A stretch of 64,000 nucleotides of DNA from Prorocentrum cordatum (Eukaryota > Sar > Dinophyceae > Prorocentrales > Prorocentraceae), in NCBI GenBank assembly GCA_963575745.1, contig CAUYUJ010020174.1:1-64000 (forward strand), read 5' to 3'. The notes under the pieces were generated by a model. It had not been told where the DNA came from. It did not search any database and was given only the letters and a program-made list of their open reading frames with translations. How positions within the stretch are numbered: position 1 is the stretch's first letter; the number at the start of each line of letters is the position of its first letter. The translations under genes and the position numbers were made by a program. Shown here piece by piece: positions 55,121 to 64,000 of the stretch.

Positions 55121-55347
55121 TGTAAGCGTCGGCACGGACCAAACGATACGGCAGGAAGAGAGCCCCCGTAGTCACAAGGACGGTGCTGAGTCTTACTTCC
55201 AGCTTAGTATGGAATGTTCGCATGTGTGGTCATACTGTTTGTTGCGACGGATCGTGATGGGGTGGTGGCCTCGGGGGCGCGGACCCACATTATTGTACCA
55301 GGGAGTGTGTTGAGTCTGTGATGAGAGACGGGACCCACAACACACTC

Positions 55348-55349
<2 letters not shown>

Positions 55350-55378
<29 letters not shown>

Positions 55379-55429
55379 TGTATGTATGCATGCATGCATG
55401 TATGTATGTATGTATGTATGCATGTATGC

Positions 55430-55462
<33 letters not shown>

Positions 55463-55595
55463 TGTATGTATGTATGTATGTATGTATGTGTGTATGTAGG
55501 TAGGTAGGTAGGTAGGTAGGTAGGTAGGTAGGTAGGTAGGCATGCATGCATGCATCCATGCATGCATGCATGCATGCATGCATGCATGCATACAG

Positions 55596-55626
<31 letters not shown>

Positions 55627-56140
55627 TGTATGTATGTATGTATGTATGTATGTATGTATGTATGTATATATGTATGTATGCATGTATATATGTATGTATG
55701 TATGCATGTATGCATGTATGTATATATGCGCGTAGCATGTATGTATGTATGTATGTATGTATGTATGTATGCATTTATACATGTATGTATGTATGCCTGT
55801 ATATATGTATGCATATATGTATGCATGTATGTGTATGTACGCATGCTGTATGTATATATGTATATGCATGTATGCATGCATGCATGCATGTATGTAGGTA
55901 TGTATGTATGTATGTATGTAGGTCTGTATGCATGTATATATTTATGTATTTATGTATGTATGCATGCATGTATATGTATGCATGTATATATGTATTTATG
56001 TATGTATGTATGTATACATGCATGTATGCATGTATGTATGTATGTAGGTATGTATATATGTATACATGTATGTGTACATATATGTATGTATATACATGCG
56101 CAAAATTTATATATATACATATATGTATATACACATATAT
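55350..56140 (+). repeat. ATGT/CATG tetranucleotide array with a GGTA block
   Basis: About 790 bp of TATG/CATG units, with a GGTA run at 55,497-55,540 and ATAT-rich sequence from 56,040. The Met/Tyr/Val/Cys and Ile/His/Thr/Tyr ORFs are artefacts of the repeat. Confidence 0.95.
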
Positions 56141-56407
56141 ATATAGATATCAGAACATCTACCAAGGAGTCCCAGGCATTCGACCACGCCTCAGCGTGCC
56201 AGGGGGCACGGTTGCGGATTCCTGTTGCTGACAGCGTTTGCCGCGTGCGTCTGCAACTCCTCCACGTCGGCTATTTTGCTGTACTGTGTGGCCTTTGTCT
56301 GTTAGCATTGCTGGTTCTTGACGCCTCGCTTGTCGTCCTCAAATTTTTATTATCATCCCTTGCCTTTCAGCCTAAATTCAGCTGTTCTGTCTATTCTTGT
56401 TATGTGG

Positions 56408-56441
56408 AGTGTGTGGAGTGTGTGTGTGTGTGTGAAAGAAC

Positions 56442-56475
<34 letters not shown>
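56408..56475 (+). repeat. GT and GA dinucleotide runs
   Basis: A GTGTGTGT run at about 56,417-56,432 followed by AGAGAGAG to about 56,472. Confidence 0.9.
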
Positions 56476-56639
56476 AACTTTCAGTCGTGGCTCCCTACAC
56501 CCTCCAATCCGCCATCGTCCTAGCTGGTGCTCCATGTTCAGTGTCGGACGTCCTTGGCAAAGACACCCACAGGCCACTGCAGCCACCAAAGGCAAATAGT
56601 CAGCAGGACACAGAAGCGGAGGAAATCTTTGCCATGGAC

Positions 56640-57428
56640 ACCACCGATGGAGCCACTGATGGTAACAAGGGTGATCGAACACAACCACTTGATTGAAAAC
56701 ACGTGCCGCAACATGATTGGCGCACAAGGTGGGGACCTTCGCTTCAGAGGCCTGTATGAGCGGGTTCCGAACGGATCGGATCCACACATCACCGTGAGCT
56801 CCGTCGAGGCCATGCAGGGGCAGGAAGCGGACTTCGTCATCGCTACCACGACCAGCTCCAACAATGACCGAGATTTCGTTTTTTTTTTTTGTTTTTTTTT
56901 TTTTTTTTGCACGAGCCTTGGCAAATACATGTGCTTCTCTCTTGCGCTCAATGCGCCCTTATCGCCATTACCAATCTGGATCACTGGCCAAGTGCCAAAT
57001 TAGCGGAGCTCCTTGAGCACCTGGCCTGCTGCGCAAGGGCGAGGCTCACGCTTAGTCTACAGGTGGTGGAGAACAGCCATGTGATCGCGACGGACCACGC
57101 CGACAACAAATTTGACAGGTGGCTACTCATTTGCACCACGGAGGTGCGTGTTTAGGTGCAGAGAGCTCGAATCGCCTATGAGGCGGACCTCGCCAAGTTA
57201 CAAGCCAGGAGTGCAGATAAGGTCCAAGCTCGGAGGTTCAATGACGAGATCATGGTTGGCCTTCCCCCATGGGTCAAGAAAGACGGACTCCTTGATATGC
57301 TTCGGCATATGGCCATGACGCTTGCCAGATGCCCAGCATTCCCTCCCGCGTTGACATGCATTACGAATGTCCATCCTCATCAGGACGGGCGAGCGCTTTC
57401 AAGTGCCAGTGATCACAACAGAAAGTGA
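56640..57428 (+). pseudogene. C-terminal part of a UPF1-like superfamily 1 helicase, broken
   Basis: UPF1-like helicases unwind RNA or DNA with ATP. The + strand shows ENTCRNMIGAQGGDLRFRGL and then ITVSSVEAMQGQEADFVIAT (about 56,788-56,850), a typical motif V region. T12-G-T17 (56,879-56,908) follows, after which the frame changes to FLHEPWQIHVLLSCAQCALI and LDHWPSAKLAELLEHL, the motif VI region. Where motif VI normally has Arg (LSRA or LTRA) this copy has Cys. TAG at 57,153-57,155 interrupts; the frame resumes with ARIAYEADLAKLQARSADK to 57,428. No helicase motifs I-III are present, so this is a fragment. Confidence 0.65.
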
Positions 57429-57429
57429 T

Positions 57430-58628
57430 GGGCCAACCACGGTTGCATCACGACGGGATGGTCAGTGAACGCTGTCAACAACAATTACGCTGTGCTCATG
57501 GCGATTATCCAGCAGACCCTGCCAGGCCATGCGGATACCGTAGGTACGGACGAGAGGATCATCCCAAATGACATCATTGACCACAAGCTCGCACGTGCGG
57601 GGGCAGGAGGACGAGTTCTCACTCCCCGGGGCGGCAGGAGGCACTTCCCCGCAATCGTCGACCCCTCCGTGCTGGCATGCGCACGGCATAGGAATTCCGC
57701 ACCCATTGACCTTGCGCGACAAACTGCCAGAGGCGACCCTGTTAGACCGGAGCTACCGGATTCTGGTCGGAACTGGCGATCTGGTCCCTAGGGGATGGGA
57801 ACCACTGGAAGACGTTGGGGGGCGGCGCATGGACCTACCATATCACTGCGCGATCAAAAACGATCCAGGACCATGTCCCGCGACTCGACCCATCGGGCGT
57901 GATGTGACTGCGACTAAGTTGGCAGGGGTGCCGACCGTGCATGCTTCGCACAACGCTGGCTGGGAGCGTGTGCGGCCTTGGCAGCGCGGACACGGCGCGC
58001 GGGGGCATGCGCGGGCAGCCGCTGAACGTGACATCGGCGCTGGTTGGAAGACAGGCGGGCTTGAATGCAGGAGGCGTGCCTTCCCAAACCAATCTTCCTT
58101 CTGGAGGAAAGTGTAAGCCGCTCTTAGGGTTTGGTGACGTGGCTGGGCTGGCAGCTCGGTTAATCTCCATGCTGGGAACGCAACTTACGCCGCAGGATAT
58201 GCCAGTGCTACGCGAGGTCGCTCGCGCGCGTCCTCGGATCGCAGCGGCGGGAGGGGCAGCTGAGTGCGCGGCTGCGGTCGCAGTTGCGGTCGAACTTGCG
58301 GTGCGCAAGGGGGGCCGCGCTGATGGTGCGCGCGGTGGCCCGGGGCATCCAGGTAGTGCGCTGAAGGCGCCGATGTAGTCGCCGTCGCCCTCCCGGGTCT
58401 TCTGACTGCCTGCCCCGTGCGAGGCCCCCGCTCCTGCGGCCGTCGAGAACTGCGCGCCAGGGCTCGATCCGAGATGCCGCGGCGGCCCGCGTTTACGGAA
58501 CGACCGGGCGTCCTGCAATTGGAACGAGAAGATCAAGAGCGCTGCGCTGCGCCTGCCCCCAGGCATCAGTGCGGGCCCGGCCCGTTTCCTGTTGCCAAGG
58601 ATGAGGTCTCGCTGTTACTCGACGAGGG
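57430..58628 (+). other. Coding-like fragments, unassigned
   Basis: + frames with ordinary composition include LRDKLPEATLLDRSYRILVG (57,568-58,116) and FGDVAGLAARLISMLGTQLT...VLREVARARPRIAAAGGA (57,941-58,378). They may continue the helicase relic or be another decayed gene. Confidence 0.3.
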
Positions 58629-59616
58629 TTGGGCGCGCTCGCGGCGTGGGGCCAAGAGGCGCTCGACGGCGTCGTCCAGGCGGGGGCCCTGCTCAACGGC
58701 CCAACGGGGAAGATGGGCAGATGGGGCGCGCGCATTTACTGGAATGCCCGGTGTCTGCGCACTCTGTTGCGTCCCGCTATTCGGAGACGAGATATTTTGG
58801 GCAGTCATGCTGGAGTTGCTCGCGGATAAGAAGCAGCGGGTCACCGTGGCAGTCGCCGCCGATCAGCTTGCTTCCCCGGCGGAAGCCATGCGCGTGGCAG
58901 CGATGTGGATCTGCGGTCGAGGTCCAGAGGAGATGCAGTTTGGGAGCGATCTCAAATTGAATTGGGGCCCTCTCATGGGGGGGCCGTTTGTCCCACGCGC
59001 GCCGCGCTCGTCGGGCGAAGCCTGCAGCGTCCTCCTCGGAGTGCTGAATGGGCATTGGAACCGAGCAGTGGGGAATCTGGTGTCTGGGCCAAATGCTGGC
59101 CCTGGATGGCGAGACTCACGCGGAGGACCTGGCCCGTTTGGGGCACGTCCTTCAAGAGTTCGCCTGCGTGCTTCTCGATGAGACGCTCTCCGCGCGCTGC
59201 AGCGTGGCGAGGCTCGCGCCGGGCGCCGCCCGCGTATATCATCGAGCCGGCTCGCCGGGCGGCGTTATTTGGTCGGAGCCGCTGGGGCAGGGGAAGCCGC
59301 GCTGGGCGTTGGACGACGAAATCCCGCGATCGACCGTCGACTGGGAGCCGGGCGACGTCGCCCGAATAGCAGGGGCCGCGCCAGACACGACCGACAAGGG
59401 CCAACAATGACGATCCCAGGCAGAGCAACAGTACGCCCTACGTATTACCCCGGCTGCGCGCGACGGGGAAACCGTCGTCTTGGCATGGCGGGCAACGCGC
59501 GAAGACGGCAGCGAGAGATGGGCGCTACCAGTTGCCCCGCTCTCTCGGGATGAACCCTTGCGCGACGATGGCCGCGGCTGGGCGCCCTGGATTCGCGAGC
59601 GGCTGACTGGGCATTG
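58629..59616 (+). pseudogene. Decayed unknown gene
   Basis: Coding-like sequence moves through three + frames: LGALAAWGQEALDGVVQAGA (from 58,629), then FWAVMLELLADKKQRVTVAV with SPAEAMRVAAMWICGRGPE (about 58,790-59,050), then LALDGETHAEDLARLGHVLQ with SPGGVIWSEPL (59,048-59,410). After TGA at 59,408-59,410 the same frame continues with QYALRITPAARDGETVVLAW and RERLTGH, then TGA at about 59,616. I recognise no family. The amino-acid use and the clean switch points suggest an old gene with two frameshifts and a stop. Confidence 0.35.
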
Positions 59617-62300
59617 ATCAAACGACGATGCAAGGAACTGGGGCGTTTTGGACGGGCCGCAGCGCTATGCGGTCGCGGGGGCAGGCGCGCAGGCGGCCCC
59701 CAGCGGAGCGCCCATTGACCCGGCGGGGGCGACTGGCGCATTGTTTCCCAGTGCGGGCGCTTCGCGCCAGAGGACGAGCTGGAGGCCCCGAGCCTCGCCC
59801 GCGGCGCAGTGGCCGATGCCCTGGGCGCGCTGCGACGTGGCAGAATTCGGGAAATTTAAAGAGATGGCCTCGCTGCACAGCAAATGGCTCCTGGGCGACC
59901 GCAGCAAGCGAGGCAGGGGTGCAGGGGCCAATCGGTATTTGGTGGAGCTTTGCTCATAGTGCCATGGGCACTGTTCCAGGACATCTTTTGTCCGCGCATT
60001 TGGGGCCGGTGGCTGGGCTTGATTTGGTCGCGGTTCATTGCGCGCTGCTGTTGCGCGCTGCTGCGGATGCGCCCCGCCGATGAGGGGTTCCAGAGACGAC
60101 GCTGTCGGCGCGGCCGCGCGCCAGAGCGGCATTCCTCCGGCCCGTCGGTCCACGCGCTGGATTCTCATATCGCCTGGATTCATCGCGCGTGCGGATCGGG
60201 GCAGATGCCTATGCGTGGACGACCAGCGGGGCCGCGTTTCGGCCCCGTGCAACGCGCGCGCGCGCTCAGTGCGTGGGGTGGCAGATCGCGGGGGCGGGGC
60301 GGGGCGGGCGGCGGCGCGGTGGGCTGGATGACCCATGGCTACAGCGCATCAAGGACAACCAATGCTTGGGCGGAGGTAGTGGTTCCTGCCATTACGAGGT
60401 GGCGATTCTGGACAGCTTTCTGGAAAATTGCGGGCGCGGTGGCGAGGTGGGGGAATTTCCAGGGGCGCTCCGAGAGCTCGCCGTGGGTGAGGCGGATGAC
60501 GCCCAATGCCCTCCCCTCTCTTTTCCCTTTGCCGCTCGTCCTAGTCTGGGCGGGAGCTTGGCGCGATGCGGGGATCGATATTTCAGCGGAATGCCCGAGA
60601 AGGAACTGCGTGGCCTATTGGGCCGATTTCGGCAGGTGGGTCTGAGGCCAGCGCCCGCGTGCAAGCGGCAGCGCGCGATCATGTTCGCGATGGGCGCGAC
60701 GTCGAAAAGGCTAGTGAGATTGACAGCTGGACGCATGCGGAGAATGGAAACATCCGTGAATCACGCTGCCAATGCAAGTGAGCCCCAGGCGGTGAGCAGC
60801 GGGCGCGTCGGTTCTGTGGGGCACAGAGAGCCCCGGCAGACGCTGCGGCGCACGTCATTGGCATGATGGGTAACTCCATTCCCACCGCGGCGCGCTGGGG
60901 GGCCTGGCGAAGAAGTTGTCGCGCCAAAGGGCGCGGGCCCACGGGGGCAGGAGAAGCAAGTGCTGGCCTCCTTCCTTTGATATGAAGGCGCGCGCAGGCC
61001 TGGGGTGGGCGTGCTGTCTCGCGACGCGCCGCCGCGGCATCGCGGCGCTGACTCCGCCGATCGGCATCCCGAGTGCGTCGCCCCGCTGGCTCGTGCCATC
61101 GACGCTCCCAGGGCCAATGTCGCAACCGCGAGAGGGTGCGTGTGCACCGTGCGCGGAAGCGGTCAAAAGCGATTGCCAGGGGCCCGGTGTCAGCGAGGCG
61201 GCAGGATGGGACTGGATCCAGGCCGATGAGGTGCGCCAGAATGCTGTTCAGGAGGGGGGGGGGGGGCAGGGCCCGTCACAACCTGAAGGGAACCAACAAT
61301 GAGACCGCCCACTTGTTTGTTGGCCGCAGCGACGAACAGCCGTAACATAGTCTCCTGTGAGCGGGGCCATCCAGGAGGCGTCGAATCGCGATTGGCGCGC
61401 AGCCGAGGCTTGCGGCCTTCATCGAATACTTCCAACGCAGCGCAAACCTGGAACGAGGCGCGCCAGTTTGCAATCCTCGTGGGATAGGTGGACTAATGCG
61501 CACCACCAATCGAGCAGATATGCCACGGCGGTTAAGGATCCCTCTCTGCTCAACTCAGAGCAGCTACGAGCTTTGATTTCGGCCGCCCTGTTGGAGGCGG
61601 AGCGCGCAGGGCATGGCTCCACGGGCATGTTTGAAGTGGCTGCCGCTCGGCGACGGGGCAGAATGCCGCGCCGCGCCGCTCGAAGCCAGCCCCATCGGGA
61701 CCGCCGCCAGTAGCGAATTTCAGGCTCAATCCCAGGGTGCTCTAGACCTATGCGCGCCCACCCAGCGCCTGCCAATTGTCCTTCCAATTCTCGGAGCTTC
61801 AGATGAGGCCATGCACCATCGCTGGCTGATGCGACCGTGCGTGCTCTGCTGCGCCGAAACGTTTCAGGGCTGCCTGGATGGGCAGGCGGCGTACTCCTCA
61901 GCAGCGCCAATCAACCCGTGGACCTACGGAGCTGTTGCGCCGCTGCTCTGTTCCTTTCCGAGCAATGGCTGCTGGGGCAGAGGACTCCAGTGTGTGGGGG
62001 GTGCTGTGGAGGCGCATCCGCTTGCTTTGCCTGTAGGGGGCTGTGCTAGGCATGCCCGCCTAACCGCGCCATCCCTGCGCATGGCGCGGCGCAGTGGGTC
62101 GCTGCCGAGGAGTCTGCGCGCGTCGGAGGGAATCCACTCCTCTATGAAGCTGTTCACAAGGGAGTAAGGCCTTGCGGCGACGGCGGGTTGCACAAATTGC
62201 TGGGCTATCTGGAGGGTACCTCGAGAGGAATCCGTGCCTGGGCAGCGCGCTGCGCTCTGTGTCATGTGTAGCGCGAAAAATGGGGAGTGCCACTTCTGCC
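59617..62300 (+). other. GC-rich DNA with scattered coding-like fragments
   Basis: Frames such as IKDNQCLGGGSGSCHYEVAI and EKELRGLLGRFRQVGLRPAP (60,189-60,866), or AVKDPSLLNSEQLRALISAA (61,357-61,713), look protein-like but are short, with no domain I can name. An 11-nt G run lies at 61,254-61,266. Confidence 0.25.
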
Positions 62301-64000
62301 GCGGCCCGCTGCATTTCCGCCCGAGACCCTCGCCCACCCACAGGCCGCGGGGCATTTTTCCAGGGCGCGGAGGCGTGGCGGATAAAGGGAGCACTGGGGC
62401 GGCATCGTGCTGCAGTCGGGTGCGCGAGCTCCGCCAGGGCCATCTCTTAGCTCGCGCCTGCTCTGGAGAAGGTCGCGTTCTGATGGTTCGACCTGCCCGC
62501 GACCGTCCGCTCCGGCAGAGGAGCCAACTGTTGGCGGCTTGCTCCGCCTTGTCGTTGCTGTGCATGCTTCGCCCGCTGCCCCCCCGGCTCATCCTTTTTC
62601 TTGGGGGCTCCTGTGCGCGGTCTTTTCGAGTGCTGCTGGATCTTGTGCCTGGTAGCTTCGTTGGCAATGCCCTCTATTCTCTCTGCGCGATCCATGCGGC
62701 TTGGCCGCCCTTGGTATTGCGTTTTTTTCCGCCCCACCCTCGCGGCGCGCGGCGTGCCCCGCGCGCTCCGGCCCGGCCGGTGCCTTTGCTGGCTGCGCCG
62801 CCATAGGCGGCCTCCAGCCGCTGGCTCGGCTCTGCTGTCGCGTCGCCAGCTGTGTTGCTTCAGCTGCCAGAGTTTCGGCTCGATCGGCTGGCTGCCCCCC
62901 TTTCCCGTCGCGCCGTGGGCGCGGTCGCGCGCCCCCTCGCGCTGCCCCGATTCTTCGCCCGCCCCCCTTGTGGGGTTGTCCTAGCGGTGGCGCTCGCGGT
63001 CCCGCGTTTCTGTCGCTGCCCATGCGGCTTAGCCGCCGATGGTGCTTGATGTAGGGTGCCTTGGCCGGGTCGGTTGGCGTGGGCCCCCGCGGCCGCCCGT
63101 TGCGTCTGGTACCTTCTGCGTCGCGGCCGCCCTGTGCCTCGTCGCGCGCCCAGTGCCGTGCCTCTGGCGCCGCCGCCATCTGGGCCCCCCCCCGCCGAGC
63201 CGCGAGGCTGCCGTGGATCGGCGTCGGCAGCGGGGCCGCCTCGCCCCCTCGCCGCTGGGGGCTATGGCCATGTCTTCTCTTTGGGTCGTCTGGCCAGCCG
63301 CGCGGCGGGGGCCCGGGCGGGGGGGCGGGGGCCCGTGGGGCGCGGGGGTGCTGCGCCTCTCGCGGGCGTGTGGCTGGAGGGCTGCGGTTGCGGTTCGCGC
63401 CGCAGAACTTGCTGGCGTCTGGCTGGCTGGCTATCCTTGTTGTTCGTCGCTGGGCGTGCGTTGCCGTTCAGCTGCGTGTGCGCCGTTCTTCGGTGGCCGT
63501 GCGGGCTGCCTGGCTATCCTGGCGGGTAGTCTCAGTGATTGCGTCGGGGGCGGATGCCTTGCCCATGGCTGCCTTGTCGCCTTCGCGCGACCGCGCGTCT
63601 CTTTGCGCTCTCCTCCTCCCTCCCTTTTTTTTCTCAGCGTCTCCTCTTCCTTTGTTTGTTTTTTGATAGTGTCGGCGCTTGCCTGGCTGGGTGGCCAACT
63701 CACCGCGCTCGTCTGCCCTTGCAGCTGCATGGTGGATTAAACTTATTCACCTTTCTTTATGTGACAGTGTAGGTTTGCTGGCACGTTTTGCGTGCAAGGC
63801 TTGCTATTCTTGCACTTCACTTCCGGTGCTTGGAGTGTTGGGCGCGGCCGGTGACGCAGCTTCCCTGGGCGCGTTGTGGCTGGCGTTGCCACGCGCCGTT
63901 GGCCCAACTGCACCCATCATCGTGGTCGCTTTGCGTCGCTGGTCTGTAGGTCAACATCTTACCAATCTGCCTCGCTGGACCGCTGGGTCGGCCACATCAC
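62301..64000. other. GC-rich DNA, no gene seen
   Basis: Very GC-rich, with Arg/Ala/Pro-rich readings in all frames and a T-rich patch near 63,620-63,670. I find no supportable gene, RNA or element. Confidence 0.5.

Noticed and set aside
55204-56134. Met/Tyr/Cys and Ile/His/Thr ORFs
   Set aside because: Produced by ATGT/CATG units on both strands.

Overview
The window reads as nuclear DNA of a dinoflagellate. Three things point there: an exact copy of the dinoflagellate spliced-leader sequence at 51,230-51,251, long arrays of the pentatricopeptide (PPR) type typical of these genomes, and GC-rich DNA crowded with decayed retroelements and simple repeats. A free-living GC-rich lineage such as Prorocentrum would fit, but genus cannot be settled from the sequence alone. 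I saw no tRNA, rRNA, CRISPR or bacterial operon structure.

Region 1 (1-24,440) is a giant, imperfect inverted repeat. The left arm (1-10,816, + strand) is cut by the window edge; base 1 pairs with base 22,243. The right arm (about 24,440 down to 11,281, - strand) carries the whole unit. Each arm has the same order: a reverse-transcriptase (RT) gene with RING-H2 finger, RT core and restriction-like endonuclease tail; a 3 kb CA-rich minisatellite that reads as Thr/Ser-rich protein; a PPR array of about 26 units; a GC-rich tail; and an A-rich end. The right arm also shows a 5' ORF and two decayed spliced-leader relics. The arms meet tail to tail around a 460 bp spacer holding more PPR sequence. 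Each arm has its own frameshifts and stops, so neither is intact.

Region 2 (24,440-33,100) holds relics of two divergent relatives of that RT element (24.5-26.0 and 31.2-32.7 kb, - strand), a 2.1 kb CAC/GAC repeat, a GC-rich stretch, and a 939/1,061 bp tandem duplication.

Region 3 (33,100-40,400) holds, on the - strand, a dead LINE in the order EEP endonuclease, RNase H, RT; then a zinc-finger/coiled-coil ORF1-like gene with one in-frame stop; then a decayed PPR gene.

Region 4 (40,400-46,400) is mostly repeats: a 168 bp tandem, a dispersed family with embedded TTG microsatellites, and a perfect hairpin.

Region 5 (46,400-51,100) includes a possible intron-containing host gene that I do not recognise, followed by microsatellites.

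Region 6 (51,100-56,480) has a spliced-leader-headed cDNA copy of an ORF1-like gene inserted into a GC-rich minisatellite, then CAT, ~150 bp and ATGT repeat arrays.

Region 7 (56,480-64,000) has the broken C-terminal part of a UPF1-like helicase, coding-like decayed fragments without recognisable domains, and GC-rich DNA in which I see no gene.
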